From assembly GCF_000005505.3 (NCBI RefSeq), contig NC_016133.3:15562001-15626000 (forward strand): a DNA stretch of 64,000 nucleotides. Reading direction: 5' to 3'. The notes under the pieces were generated by a model. That model was not told the origin of the DNA. It was given only the letters and a program-made list of their open reading frames with translations, and searched no databases. Below are positions 1 to 10,911 of this stretch, one piece after another; the first letter of the stretch is position 1; every line of letters starts with the position of its first letter. The DNA is from Brachypodium distachyon. Lineage: Eukaryota > Streptophyta > Magnoliopsida > Poales > Poaceae. Position numbers and translations under genes: made by a program.

Positions 1-1798
1 TACAAACATGACAAAAGAATATGTATGCCATGATGCGATGCAAAACATGTGACGTGAGTTTGGTTTATTTTATTTAGGTGATCTGCTGATCCAATGCCTT
101 GGGAATTAAACACATGTAATTAGGGTTTTTAAGAAAAAGCAAAAGCTAGGGTTTAAAACCTAAAATGAGGTTTTATTTGCATCTGCAAAACAATTTAATT
201 CATAATTTTTATTTCTCTGCCCCATTGGACAGAGGACATTAAAACAAAATTTTGGGCACTGGTTTCATTCAAAAAGGACTTCTAAATAATTAGCTATGAT
301 TTAAATGGCATAAAACCCTAATCTGTAATTTGAATGTGATTCAAATATTCAAATTTGAATTTGGACAGTTCCAAAAGATTCTACATTTCCTAAGGATTCC
401 AAAAAGGTGTGGATCACTAAATTTGGCCAAACAGATTTAAAGTTGTGATCATTTGAAGTTACAGGGGCCTATCTGCAAAAATGCCTTTTATTAATCCGGG
501 GAAATAAAATTACATTTTTATTTTATAACTCGGGTGCCACGTGGCGCATTCCTATTCGTTGGTACCGGTTCGGTTTAAATGAATAAAGACGTTCTAATCT
601 ACACCGTTGGAGACGGATGGACGGACGAGATCGATCGGGGGAAGCTCACCGGCGGGTTAGGGTTCCGGCGACGGAAACCGGCGGCGGCGCGGCGCGGGCG
701 GGGCGGCGTGGGGGTGCTCCGGCGTCGGGGCGTGACGGGGAAATGGCGGGCGATGACGGCGCGGCACGGCGGAGACGGGGCCGCGGTCGGCGTGGGCTCG
801 GGCGGCGCGGGTCGGCGCCTAGGACGGGACGAGCGGGCGGCGCGGTCGGCGGACGGCGGCGCGGGCACGGGCGCGGCGGCGCGGGGACGCTCCGGCGACG
901 TGGGCGCGACGGGGAAGACACGGGGAGGTGCGGCGCGGCCCGGCGGAGACGAGGCGCGGTCGGGGACGGTCGGGGACGGCGCCGAGGACGAAGATGGGCG
1001 GCGGCGCGGGCACGGCTCCGGCGAGAAATCGGGGCAGCCCGGCGGCGCGATTGGATGGGGAAACAAGGGGGAAAGAGAGAGGAGGTCGCGGGGGTTATAA
1101 AGGAGTGCTCGGGCATGAAAATGGAAGGCCGGAGGAGCGGATCCCGGTGATGGCGCGCGGCGGCCACGCGCGGGGACGGCGGCGCGATTTCGGGCGCCTG
1201 CCCGAGGTAGGGGACGACCCCGACAGGTGGGCCCCACCTGTCGGTGGCCCGGGCGCGCGCGACCGGCGGCCGGGCCAGCTGGGCTGTGGCGCGCGCGGGG
1301 GGAGTTGGGCCGGTTCGGCCCAATTCGGCCGGCCGGTCCGTTTACCCCTTTTTTTTTTCTTTTAGACCTTTTCTTTTTCTGTTTTTCCCATTTCTTTAAT
1401 ATATTTTGAGTTTGAACTCCAAATTGGTCCAAAAGAATTCTAGAAAATTTGTAAAATCTTGTTCTACCATGATGCAACTTTTGGAAGTAGTTTCTCTTCA
1501 AAATAAAATATATAAAAATACATTCGCCCTATAAATGACTTTAGGGCTATATATCTGTTTGAAGAAAATACTTTTTCAACTCCAATTAGTTAACCAAAAA
1601 TTATGGGATAGCTTATATATGCATTAAACCCTTTTTATGCATCAACCCTATTGGTTTGAAAATCCAAAGGTTACAGGGATGTAAACAAAATCTCTTAAAG
1701 CCTTTTGTGATTCAAAATTTGAACTCAAACATGCAATTGTGGCATGATGCTCATGGATGCAATGCACATGTAAATGTTTGAAATTTTGGGATGTTACA
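1..1798 (-). repeat. Tekay-1 3' LTR (partial, minus orientation)
   Basis: On the minus strand the LTR starts at 1798 with TGTAACATCCC and continues off the left edge; about 1.8 kb of an expected 3.3 kb is present. It includes an AT-rich stretch (1400-1798), a very GC-rich block (about 600-1350) with a TATA-like site, and further AT-rich sequence. It is almost identical, in reverse complement, to 7593-9390. Long open frames through the GC-rich block on both strands are composition effects, not genes. Confidence 0.9.
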
Positions 1799-1815
1799 GA
1801 CCTAACCCCCTTAAG
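1799..1815 (-). other. Polypurine tract of Tekay-1
   Basis: On the minus strand a purine-rich run (AAGGGGGTTAGG) lies directly before the LTR start TGTAACAT. This is the expected position for plus-strand priming. Assigned from position and composition only. Confidence 0.6.
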
Positions 1816-2899
1816 ATGAATCTCGTCCTTGAGATTCGGTGTGGCTAGCAAAGAGGTGTGGGTGGTCTTCTCGAAGATCATCTTCGCGTTCCCAAGTGGC
1901 TTCTTCTTCTGTGTGATGGTCCCACTGAACTTTGCAAAACTTGATGGTCTTGGATCGGGTCTGTCTCTCAGCTGTATCTACGATCCTGACCGGTTTCTCC
2001 TCATAGGTGAGGTCACCCTGTAACTGGACTTCCTCAAGTGGAATCGTATCCCTCAGGGGTGTGTCGGCCATCTCGGGGTGACACTTCTTCAGTTGCGATA
2101 CATGGAAGACATTGTGGACGTTTGACAGTGCTTCCGGCAAATCCAACTTGTAGGCTACCTCTCCTTGTCGCGACAATATCTTGAAAGGTCCGATGAATCG
2201 GGGTGCTAACTTCCCTCTTATACCAAATCTCTTGACACCGCGTATCGGTGAAACTCTGAGATACGCTCTATCTTCAGCTTCATAGGTAACCTCCCTACGT
2301 TTTGTATCCGCATAGCTCTTTTGTCTTGACTGAGCTACCTTCAGTCGGTCTCGGATGAGTCTAACCTTTTCTTCGGCATCTTTTATCATGTCTGGGCCGA
2401 ATAGGTTACGGTCTCCTACACCATCCCATAACAATGGTGTTCTGCATTTCCTTCCATACAAGGCTTCAAACGGTGACATACTAATGCTAGCTTGGAAGCT
2501 GTTGTTGTATGAGAATTCTGCATACGGCAAATTGTCATCCCAACTAGACCCATAATCTAGAGCACAAGCTCTCAACATATCTTCAAGGATCTGATTTACT
2601 CTCTCGGTCTGTCCATCCGTCTGCGGATGAAAGGCTGTACTGAATTCTAGTCTCGTTCCTAGAGACTCATGTAGTTGTCCCCAAAATCTTGAGGTAAATT
2701 GGGTACCTCTGTCTGAAACTATTTCCTTGGGTACTCCGTGTAAACACACTATTCTGGACATGTAGCGTTTAGCTAACTGTGCGCTGGTGTATGTAGTCTT
2801 CACTGGTATGAAGTGGGCAACCTTGGTCAAACGGTCAACCACTACCCAAATAGAATCATAACCTGATCTAGTCCTTGGTAGCCCGGTGATAAAGTCCAT
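1811..2899 (-). CDS. Tekay-1 integrase core plus chromodomain (pol 3' part)
   Basis: A 362-codon frame covering the catalytic core of a Ty3/gypsy integrase. MDFITG carries the first catalytic Asp, VSDRGTQF the second (about residue 60), and NQILED lies near the catalytic Glu (about residue 100). A GPF motif (RFIGPFKIL) follows near residue 240, and a C-terminal chromodomain-like segment (about residues 300-352) near the end. Chromodomains of this type bias insertion toward heterochromatin. The frame is out of phase with the upstream gag-pol frame because roughly 0.43 kb encoding the H2C2 zinc-binding domain is missing at the join. The product would lack the N-terminal domain and is probably not functional. 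The first Met here is only the first in-frame codon, not a real start. Confidence 0.85.
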   Translation of the reverse strand: MDFITGLPRTRSGYDSIWVVVDRLTKVAHFIPVKTTYTSAQLAKRYMSRIVCLHGVPKEIVSDRGTQFTSRFWGQLHESLGTRLEFSTAFHPQTDGQTERVNQILEDMLRACALDYGSSWDDNLPYAEFSYNNSFQASISMSPFEALYGRKCRTPLLWDGVGDRNLFGPDMIKDAEEKVRLIRDRLKVAQSRQKSYADTKRREVTYEAEDRAYLRVSPIRGVKRFGIRGKLAPRFIGPFKILSRQGEVAYKLDLPEALSNVHNVFHVSQLKKCHPEMADTPLRDTIPLEEVQLQGDLTYEEKPVRIVDTAERQTRSKTIKFCKVQWDHHTEEEATWEREDDLREDHPHLFASHTESQGRDSS

Positions 2900-2906
2900 G
2901 CCGACT

Positions 2907-5900
2907 TTATCCCATTTCCAGTCTGAGGTTTTTGAACTGTTCGCACAACTCTGGTGGTAACTCTCCAGTTGTTAGTCCATTTATATAGCCCTTGCGGCTC
3001 AATGCATCAGCTACGACGTTAGCCTTGCCTGGATGGTATTGTAAATTCAGGTCATAATCTTTTATTAGTTCTAACCATCTTCTCTGCCTCAGATTCAACT
3101 CCTTCTGGGTGAATATATACTTCAGGCTCTTATGATCAGTAAACAGCTCACAACGCTTTCCCATTAGATAGTGTCTCCAAGTCTTCAGGGCGTGCACTAC
3201 TGATGCTAATTCCAAGTCGTGAGTGGGGTAATTGTCCTCGTGGCTCTTCAATTGCCGCGAAGCGTAAGCTACAACTTTCCCATTCTGCATCAATACTCCT
3301 CCCAAACCTTGACGCGAGGCGTCACAGTAAACTTGAAAATCCTCTTGTAGGTCAGGTAAAACAAGAATGGGTGCGGACACTAGTCTTTTCTTCAATTCCT
3401 GGAAACTTTCTTCACAATATTCATTCCAGGCAAACTTCTTCTCTTTCCTTAAAAGCTCTGTCATGGGTTTCGCTATTTTGGAGAAATTCTCAATGAATCT
3501 CCGATAGTAACCAGCAAGTCCAAGGAAACTACGGACTTCTCCAACGTTCTTCGGTGCCTCCCATTCCGTAACTGCTGCAACCTTAGCTGGGTCAACGGCT
3601 ACTCCGGCTCCTGACACTATGTGTCCAAGAAAGTTGACTTCTGATAACCAAAATTCACACTTGCTGAATTTGGCGTACAGCTGGTGCGCTCTCAACTTTT
3701 CCAAAATCATGCGCAGATGCTGCTCATGCTCTTCCTTACCCTTGGAATAGATCAAGATATCATCTATGAATACTACGACAAATTTATCCAAGAATTCCAT
3801 GAACACCTTGTTCATCATGTTCATGAAATATGCAGGGGCATTGGTCAAACCAAAAGGCATCACGGTGTACTCATACAGTCCATACCTAGTGGTGAATGCT
3901 GTTTTGGGTATATCCATCTCTCGGATTTTCAGCTGAAAATACCCTGATCGCAGATCGATCTTTGAGAACACTTGAGCTCCCTTCAACTGGTCGAATAGGT
4001 CATTGATTATGGGTAAAGGATATTTATTCTTTATCGTCACCTCGTTTAGTGACCGATAATCAATACACATTCGTTGACTCTTGTCCTTCTTTTCTACAAA
4101 CAGGACAGGTGCTCCCCAGGGTGATGAACTGGGGCGGATGAACCCTTTCGCTAACTGTTCAGCTAGCTGCTTCTTCAATTCTTTCAACTCGTCCACAGCC
4201 ATCTTATATGGTCTCTTGGCTATGGGTCCACTTCCTGGCATTAACTCAATAAGGAACTCCACATCACGGTCCGGTGGCATGCCTGGTAATTCCTCTGGAA
4301 ACACGTCTGGGTATTCCTTCACTATTGGTACATCGTCCATGCTAACCCCCTTAAGAGCATTAACCTTGGGTTTCTTAAGCTCGTGGGTTGACTTGTACCG
4401 GATGCGTCTCTTGTCTGGGGTTGTGGGTGTGACAGTTCTCTGGGCACAGTCTACTAATCCTTCATATAAGGTCAACCAGTCCATTCCCAAGATTAGGTCC
4501 AGTCCTCGGGAATCTATAACTATGAGATCAGAGGGAAAAATGTGTCTCCCAATACTTAGGGGTAGCTGGCGACAGTGTCGGGTTGCTAGCATTATTCCAC
4601 CCGGCGAGTTTACTTTCATAGGTCTACTCATGGTCTCAGAGGGTAATTTGCCTCTTTCTACCAATACTCTTGAAATGAATGAATGCGATGCTCCAGTGTC
4701 AAACTGAACTAGTACTTCAAAAGCATTAATGTGGAAGGTGCCAAGTATGATACCTGGTTCCTCGGTGATCTCTTCCACATCCACGTGATTCATGTGGCCC
4801 TTCTGGAATGGATTGGGCTTGTTCCCAGTGCCATCCTGGTTGTCCGGGCAGTTGGTGGCATAGTGTCCCATCTTGTGACACTTGTAGCACTCCACCTTGC
4901 TCATGTCCTTATTGGCATTGTGGTTCTGACCATTGTTGTTCTGGCCATTGCCGTTGTTCCTGCCGTTCCCGTTGCCATTGATGGGCCTTGGGTGAGCGAA
5001 CTGGTGCTGTTGCTGATGCTGGTGCTGCTGATGGTGTCGGTTCACATTGCCACCCTGATGGTGGTGTCTTTGGCTTCCCTGGCGGTGGTGGTGGCTATTA
5101 CCTCCACTGCGGTGGTTGCCCTGGTTCCCGTTCCTGCTCAAGGAGGAACTGCCACTTCCATCATAGGAGGTGCGCTGCTTCTGGTGCGAGCCAGTGTGAG
5201 AGCCTCCTTGGTGAAATCTCTTCTTGCGGTTTTCCAACTGAGTGAGCTTACTCTCCAGAATGATGGCCTTGTCAATCAAAGACTGGCAGGTGGGAGTGTA
5301 AGCAATAGCAAGTTGAACTGACAGCTCGTCGTTCAGACCGTCCAAAAACTTCTCTCTCCGCTTGGCGTCGGTATTCACATCGTCCGGTGCATAGCGGGAC
5401 AGCTGGTTGAATACTTCTATGTATTCCGACACTGAGCGGCTTCCTTGTCGTAGCCTGTGAAACTCTTTCTTTTTCAGGCTGAGCACTCCCGCAGAGATGT
5501 GGGCAGTGCGGAAGGCTTCCTGGAACATGTCCCAGGTGACATCCTCGATGGGGGTGGTGATCTGAAAATTTTCCCACCATGACGCTGCGGGTCCTTCTAG
5601 CAAATGAGCTGCGAATCGCACTTTCTCTTCGTCAGTACAGTTGATGGTGACCAAGTTCTTGTTGACTGACCGGAGCCAATCGTCAGCCATAATAGGCTCA
5701 GTGGAGCTGGAAAAAGTGGGCGGGCGCAAACGTAGGAATCTGGTCAGCATATCCACTTGGGGTGGGTGGTGTTGCTGGTTGTTGTGGTTCTGCTGGTGGT
5801 TGGCATTGTTGTTGGCCAATTGCTGGGTGATCATCTGGAAGAATTGGGTCTGAGCGGCCAATAACTGTTGCATGGTGGCAGCGTTTCCGTCAGCTTCGGC

Positions 5901-5948
5901 ATTGTTAGCCTCAGCGTTGTTGGCGGGGTTCCGGCGTCTCGGAGGCAT
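2907..5948 (-). CDS. Tekay-1 gag-protease-reverse transcriptase-RNase H polyprotein
   Basis: An uninterrupted 1013-codon frame. Gag is Asn/Gln-rich at the start and carries a retrotransposon gag domain and a CX2CX4HX4C zinc knuckle ([14 protein letters not shown]) near residue 350. The aspartic protease shows DTGA near 416. Reverse transcriptase has the YPLP and FIDD motifs, with FIDD near 725. RNase H starts near 870 (YCDAS) and includes DHKSL near 936. The chosen start (MPPRRRNP) matches the gag start of Tekay-B. No stop or frameshift occurs before the integrase junction, so this copy is young. It ends in a few foreign codons where the integrase deletion shifts the frame. Confidence 0.92.
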   Translation of the reverse strand: MPPRRRNPANNAEANNAEADGNAATMQQLLAAQTQFFQMITQQLANNNANHQQNHNNQQHHPPQVDMLTRFLRLRPPTFSSSTEPIMADDWLRSVNKNLVTINCTDEEKVRFAAHLLEGPAASWWENFQITTPIEDVTWDMFQEAFRTAHISAGVLSLKKKEFHRLRQGSRSVSEYIEVFNQLSRYAPDDVNTDAKRREKFLDGLNDELSVQLAIAYTPTCQSLIDKAIILESKLTQLENRKKRFHQGGSHTGSHQKQRTSYDGSGSSSLSRNGNQGNHRSGGNSHHHRQGSQRHHHQGGNVNRHHQQHQHQQQHQFAHPRPINGNGNGRNNGNGQNNNGQNHNANKDMSKVECYKCHKMGHYATNCPDNQDGTGNKPNPFQKGHMNHVDVEEITEEPGIILGTFHINAFEVLVQFDTGASHSFISRVLVERGKLPSETMSRPMKVNSPGGIMLATRHCRQLPLSIGRHIFPSDLIVIDSRGLDLILGMDWLTLYEGLVDCAQRTVTPTTPDKRRIRYKSTHELKKPKVNALKGVSMDDVPIVKEYPDVFPEELPGMPPDRDVEFLIELMPGSGPIAKRPYKMAVDELKELKKQLAEQLAKGFIRPSSSPWGAPVLFVEKKDKSQRMCIDYRSLNEVTIKNKYPLPIINDLFDQLKGAQVFSKIDLRSGYFQLKIREMDIPKTAFTTRYGLYEYTVMPFGLTNAPAYFMNMMNKVFMEFLDKFVVVFIDDILIYSKGKEEHEQHLRMILEKLRAHQLYAKFSKCEFWLSEVNFLGHIVSGAGVAVDPAKVAAVTEWEAPKNVGEVRSFLGLAGYYRRFIENFSKIAKPMTELLRKEKKFAWNEYCEESFQELKKRLVSAPILVLPDLQEDFQVYCDASRQGLGGVLMQNGKVVAYASRQLKSHEDNYPTHDLELASVVHALKTWRHYLMGKRCELFTDHKSLKYIFTQKELNLRQRRWLELIKDYDLNLQYHPGKANVVADALSRKGYINGLTTGELPPELCEQFKNLRLEMG

Positions 5949-6242
5949 CTGTTTAGGGTAGCATAGATGGGGAAAACAGATAGAATAGAGCTAAGGATAA
6001 CTAAACCCTCAAAACCAGGTAGTAACTCAAGCATATAACAATCATACACTCATCAACATAAAAGGTTTTGAAAAATCATAACAAAACACACTTGTTTATG
6101 GTGGGGCATTGCCCATACAGGAAAGAGTACGAGGAGAAAGCAATCGACCTACATTGCCATACACATAGATTGTATGGTCAATGACTAACTCGCACTACCT
6201 ATAGCTAGAAGAAAAGATAAAGTCTGGTAGGCATCAACAGAT
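5949..6242 (-). other. Spacer between pre-gag ORF and gag in Tekay-1
   Basis: About 290 bp of AT-rich leader between the pre-gag ORF and gag on the minus strand. No coding frame or obvious structured element is visible. A matching spacer of about 310 bp occurs at the same place in Tekay-B. Confidence 0.5.
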
Positions 6243-7097
6243 CTAAGGGAGTGTGGCTGTCGGTGTGGTTCCGTTCGCCTTCATCTTGGAGCGGGTGTTT
6301 GTAGCAGGGGTGTCCATCTCGTGGACCTCCTGGGGCTCCTCCTCCTGAGCCTCCATCTCCTGATCCTGTGGTGGAGGTGGGACCTGGTCTGGCGCCGGTG
6401 CGGCAGCTGGTGCTGCTGCGGCTGCTGCTGCGATGAACGCCTGGAACTGCTCGCAGTAGTAGCGAGCCTGGTCCCTCTCGTACTGCAGCTGCTCGATGGC
6501 GTCTCCCATATTGAGGACAGTGTTCTCCAACACGGCCTTGTCCTCCAGCCACTGGGTCTTCTCTCCCATCAGGTTACCAACCTGCTCCTCGGCGAGGTCG
6601 GCCCTGGTCATCTCGTGCTCGAGACAAGACTCCAAGTCCACGGTGTTTATCTCCATGTTCTCGAAGTGGGTCGTCACTGGGGTCGCATCATCGTCGTTGG
6701 TCGTAGCCACCGCCGAGCATGCATGATTCCGCCTCCCAAAAAGGAGGAAGGGGGAATTCTCGGGGAACTCGTGCCGATAGTCCCGGCACACCTGTGCGAA
6801 GGCGCACTGCATGGCGAACTGAAGGCCCTGCTCGAAGGTGGGGTAGCGGCTGATGAAGGTAATATCCGGTGTAGCTGGCGCGATCTCACGCCCCCGGATC
6901 TTCGCCTCGATCTCCCATCGTGGCTGCCATCCCTCGGGTGCGGCGGTCTCGACTCGGCCTCTAAACCTGGGTGGTGGCAGGTCGAGGAACGCACAAAGTG
7001 CCGCCAATGGGGCACTGAACAACTGGTCGTCATCCGTGGAGGGGTAGTAGACGCGGGTGAACGGCGGTACATTGCCGAACGGTGTTGGGCTTCCCAT
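6243..7097 (-). CDS. Tekay-1 pre-gag accessory ORF, unknown function
   Basis: A 284-codon intact frame between the primer site and gag, same strand as gag-pol. The first half is globular-looking (Pro/Phe/Arg-rich, with a segment around FEQGLQFAMQCAFAQVC). The middle (about residues 165-225) looks like a coiled coil rich in Glu, Gln and Leu. Then come an Ala/Pro/Gln linker and an acidic tail ending in a motif around MDTPATNTRS and ANGT. A recognisable relative lies at the same place in Tekay-B, including the coiled coil and the tail motif, so it was probably a real protein in this lineage. I do not recognise a named domain. It could bind Gag or RNA, but nothing in the sequence shows this. Confidence 0.7.
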   Translation of the reverse strand: MGSPTPFGNVPPFTRVYYPSTDDDQLFSAPLAALCAFLDLPPPRFRGRVETAAPEGWQPRWEIEAKIRGREIAPATPDITFISRYPTFEQGLQFAMQCAFAQVCRDYRHEFPENSPFLLFGRRNHACSAVATTNDDDATPVTTHFENMEINTVDLESCLEHEMTRADLAEEQVGNLMGEKTQWLEDKAVLENTVLNMGDAIEQLQYERDQARYYCEQFQAFIAAAAAAAPAAAPAPDQVPPPPQDQEMEAQEEEPQEVHEMDTPATNTRSKMKANGTTPTATLP

Positions 7098-7563
7098 CTA
7101 TAGAAAAATAAAGAAGGAGATAAGGGAGTATCAGTGACATGATCATATGGTCGAATGTAAGTAAAAATAAAATAAATGTGGCAGAGTGGATATCAAGTGA
7201 TAAACATTAATATCAAGGATGGAAATGTAAATATAAAATTGGATGCATAGTAATATGTGAATAACAAGGCAACATGATTATAGTGGTGTATGGTGTAAAA
7301 ATCGAATATGCATCTGTGGTATAATATATTAAGCATGCATATGTGGTAATAAACATAGTATTCGGTGTATATGTGGAATAAAACAATAAACATGTCATGC
7401 ATATGTAGATATAAATGCAAAGATTTAGATGAATAGGGATAAGGAATAAAATGTATGTATATAGATATAGATCAGATAGGGATGAGAAATATTCCTAAGG
7501 TTTGGTCTTTGGTCTGTCTTATCCTAATCCAAACTAGGGTCACGTTCCTACAGGCAACACATT
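7098..7563 (-). other. AT-rich 5' leader of Tekay-1
   Basis: Untranslated leader between the primer-binding site and the pre-gag ORF. Strongly AT-rich with short repeats of TAAA/ATAT type. No gene seen. Confidence 0.5.
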
Positions 7564-7575
7564 GCTCTGATACCA
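7564..7575 (-). other. Primer-binding site (initiator tRNA-Met), Tekay-1
   Basis: On the minus strand TGGTATCAGAGC matches the 3' end complement of plant initiator tRNA-Met, the usual primer of Tekay-type elements. It lies two bases inside the LTR end remnant (7578-7589), fixing the 5' LTR boundary and the element's minus-strand orientation. Confidence 0.9.
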
Positions 7576-7577
7576 TC

Positions 7578-7589
7578 TGTAGCGATCCC
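7578..7589 (-). repeat. 12-bp remnant of the correctly oriented 5' LTR end
   Basis: TGTAGCGATCCC is the reverse complement of the LTR 3' terminus. It abuts the primer site as expected for a minus-strand 5' LTR, but the match stops after 12 bp. Three bases later a full LTR begins in the plus orientation. Confidence 0.75.
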
Positions 7590-7592
7590 GTC

Positions 7593-10500
7593 TGTAACAT
7601 CCCAAAATTTCAAACCTTTACATGTGCATTGCATCCATGAGCATCATGCCACAATTGCATGTTTGAGTTCAAATTTTGAATCACAAAAGGCTTTAAGAGA
7701 TTTTGTTTACATCCCTGTAACCTTTGGATTTTCAAACCAATAGGGTTGATGCATAAAAAGGGTTTAATGCATATATAAGCTATCCCATAATTTTTTGTTA
7801 ACTAATTGGAGTTGAAAAAGTATTTTATTCAAACAGATATATAGCCCTAAAGTCATTTATAGGGCGAATGTATTTTTATATATTTTATTTTGAAGAGAAA
7901 CTACTTCCAAAAGTTGCATCATGGTAGAACAAGATTTTACAAATTTTCTAGAATTCTTTTGGACCAATTTGGAGTTCAAACTCAAAATATATTAAAGAAA
8001 TGGGAAAAACAGAAAAAGAAAAGGTCTAAAAGAAAAAAAAAAAGGGGTAAACGGACCGGCCGGCCGAATTGGGCCGAACCGGCCCAACTCCCCCTGCGCG
8101 CGCCACAGCCCAGCTGGCCCGGCCGCCGGTCGCGCGCGCCCGGGCCACCGACAGGTGGGGCCCACCTGTCGGGGTCGTCCCCTACCTCGGGCAGGCGCCC
8201 GAAATCGCGCCGCCGTCCCCGCGCGTGGCCGCCGCGCGCCATCACCGGGATCCGCTCCTCCGGCCTTCCATTTTCATGCCCGAGCACTCCTTTATAACCC
8301 CCGCGACCTCCTCTCTCTTTCCCCCTTGTTTCCCCATCCAATCGCGCCGCCGGGCTGCCCCGATTTCTCGCCGGAGCCGTGCCCGCGCCGCCGCCCATCT
8401 TCGTCCTCGGCGCCGTCCCCGACCGTCCCCGACCGCGCCTCGTCTCCGCCGGGCCGCGCCGCACCTCCCCGTGTCTTCCCCGTCGCGCCCACGTCGCCGG
8501 AGCGTCCCCGCGCCGCCGCGCCCGTGCCCACGCCGCCGTCCGCCGACCGCGCCGCCCGCTCGTCCCGTCCTAGGCGCCGACCCGCGCCGCCCGAGCCCAC
8601 GCCGACCGCGGCCCCGTCTCCGCCGTGCCGCGCCGTCATCGCCCGCCATTTCCCCGTCACGCCCCGACGCCGGAGCACCCCCGCGCCGCCCCGCCCGCGC
8701 CGCGCCGCCGCCGGTTTCCGTCGCCGGAACCCTAACCCGCCGGTGAGCTTCCCCCGATCGATCTCGTCCGTCCATCCGTCTCCAACGGTATAGATTAGAA
8801 CGTCTTTATTCATTTAAACCGAACCGGTACCAACGAATAGGAATGCGCCACGTGGCACCCGAGTTATAAAATAAAAATGTAATTTTATTTCCCCGGATTA
8901 ATAAAAGGCATTTTTGCAGATAGGCCCCTGTAACTTCAAATGATCACAACTTTAAATCTGTTTGGCCAAATTTAGTGATCCACACCTTTTTGGAATCCTT
9001 AGGAAATGTAGAATCTTTTGGAACTGTCCAAACTCAAATTTGAATATTTGAATCACATTCAAATTACAGATTAGGGTTTTATGCCATTTAAATCATAGCT
9101 AATTATTTAGAAGTCCTTTTTGAATGAAACCAGTGCCCAAAATTTTGTTTTAATGTCCTCTGTTCAATGGGGCAGAGAAATAAAAATTATGAATTAAATT
9201 GTTTTGCAGATGCAAATAAAACCTCATTTTAGGTTTTAAACCCTAGCTTTTGCTTTTTCTTAAAAACCCTAATTACATGTGTTTAATTCCCAAGGCATTG
9301 GATCAGCAGATCACCTAAATAAAATAAACCAAACTCACGTCACATGTTTTGCATCGCATCATGGCATACATATTCTTTTGTCATGTTTGTATTGTGTGTT
9401 TATGTGTGTGTATATGTTTGTTGATGGTATAGTATTCTCGGAGAGCGAACCTTGCGATTGTGACGAGTGTTTGAACTCCAACTACTATCAAGGCAAGTTC
9501 ACTTTGATCATCTACCCTATTATCTTATTATGCACTAGATTTTATTAGTTGCATTGTCAGGATTATTATTGTATCTATGCTAGCTATGATCTATCCTACT
9601 AGTATAGGATACCTTTGCCATGACCTTCACCACCAATTGCCATCGTAGTAGTAAAATGCTATGCTATGATAATATACGAGGTTGGTATTATTAAAAATGT
9701 GATACTATTGAATTACAATATGATCTTCCTAGTGTATGGCAAAACAAGTAATTTAATAAATCGTCCTGGGTGGGCTGCTTTGAGTTTTCGGATGTCGTGA
9801 CGTTAGGTCCATTTCTATGGGGCCCGCTGAGTCGTCTCTCCGTGTGATTCGGGAGCGTCCATGGTCGTCTCCCCGTGCGATTCGGGGAGCGCCTGCGTCA
9901 CAATGTGGGATGCCACCCGGGATAACCAGAGACTGGACTAGTTTCCTGTTTAGTAGCTTCCAGTACAACCACATGGTAATATGGGCTCTGCCAGGATGGA
10001 TGTAAGAAATATGAACCTGGATCCGAGGTGACATCGGTATGTAGCAGTGTAGGTTGGAACGCGTCCCTCAGGTGGTTTGGGGAAATATGTTCTGAAAATT
10101 CCTGTAATCGATGCCGTTGCTACTCCATCTGGAGGACAGCAAGGGATTAACACGTCGATTTCTTGTGGGTAAAGTGTACCACCTCTCGAGAGTGTCAAAC
10201 TAAGTACTTAGCCGTGTCCCCGGTTACGGACGATTATGAGCAACTGGATATTGAAGCTGTAAGGAAAGTCTCACTCATTCAAATTTCCTAATAAAATGAA
10301 TGGTTTGAACTGGGTAGGAGCATTGATGTTTCTACTCAATGTGCCTAGGTTAATAGGAGCATGGGTGTTTCTACCCCGTGTCCAATAGAATTCAAAACTA
10401 TTTGTCTAAAAATGATAGGATTTGAATAATGATGCTTTTATGCAAAATAGCCAAACCCCACCTAGCCAAACTATGCATGTACTTGGTAGGTCCTTTATAA

Positions 10501-10911
10501 CTCTAGTGAGCTTGCCAATACATTCAAATGTATTGACCACGTAGTGGCTGTAATTAATAATGCAGGTGGATCCGACGATGAGTAAGGTTCGTCGTTTTGT
10601 CATGGGTCATGTGCTTACATTCCAACATGCTCTCTCCTCTGGGAGTAGATGAGGCCCTTTTACTCTACCTTTCCGCTGCAGCTTCATGATACATTGTTGT
10701 CATGGTTTTGAACATTATTTGTTTATGCTGGCCTAAGAGGTCATGCAAGTTTGTAAGTACAATTTAAGTTCTGGACGATACGATGTAATAAAGTACTTTT
10801 GACCTTTGTATCTTGGTATTACATCTTGAACTGTGTGTGCTAGTGAGTCGATCCAGGGACTAGCACAAGTAAGCACAGAGATCGAACCCTTGGTGAAGGG
10901 GGATCGCTACA
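7593..10911 (+). repeat. Full-length Tekay LTR in inverted (plus) orientation
   Basis: Starts TGTAACATCCC and ends GGGATCGCTACA, 3319 bp, a complete LTR. It is near-identical to the reverse complement of 1-1798, so it is most likely the partner LTR of Tekay-1, turned around. The flanks CCGTC (left) and TTCTG (right) do not match, so it is not a simple solo LTR insertion. Its right end abuts the gag of Retand-A. Confidence 0.85.
8289..8300 (+). promoter_or_regulatory. TATA-like promoter element in Tekay LTR
   Basis: TTTATAAC lies between a GC-rich upstream block and a pyrimidine-rich, GC-rich leader. The solo LTR at 28003-31206 has TATATAA at the equivalent place. This is probably the U3/R promoter. 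Transcription start is not determinable from sequence. Confidence 0.45.

Larger units (their letters stand above)
1..10911 (-). mobile_element. Tekay-1: Ty3/gypsy chromovirus (Tekay clade), partial at left edge
   Basis: A long-LTR Ty3/gypsy retrotransposon read on the minus strand. From right to left it has an initiator-Met tRNA primer site at 7564-7575, a pre-gag ORF, an open gag-protease-RT-RNase H frame, an integrase core with a C-terminal chromodomain, a purine tract and an LTR that runs off the left edge. The pol motifs and chromodomain place it in the Tekay/Del clade. Two things are abnormal. The LTR at its 5' side (7593-10911) points the opposite way from the other LTR, and the integrase zinc-binding region is deleted. 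The two LTRs differ at only about ten places in the 1.8 kb visible in both, so insertion was recent. It sits in the gag region of Retand-A; the left target duplication is outside the window. Confidence 0.85.

Noticed and set aside
579..1365. Long open frames on both strands in the GC-rich block of the Tekay LTR (also 7890-8813 and 30215-30840)
   Set aside because: Arg/Pro/Ala/Gly-only sequence open in several frames at once, inside LTR U3/R. This is what extreme GC content produces; no conserved motif.
4081..5321. Plus-strand open frames of 208 and 196 codons
   Set aside because: Exact shadows of the Tekay-1 gag-pol coding strand; no similarity to anything in their own reading.
6321..7103. 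Plus-strand 260-codon frame opposite the Tekay-1 pre-gag ORF
   Set aside because: The minus-strand frame is the one with a homologue (Tekay-B) and sensible composition. The plus frame is Leu/Val-rich complement of Gln/Asp codons.
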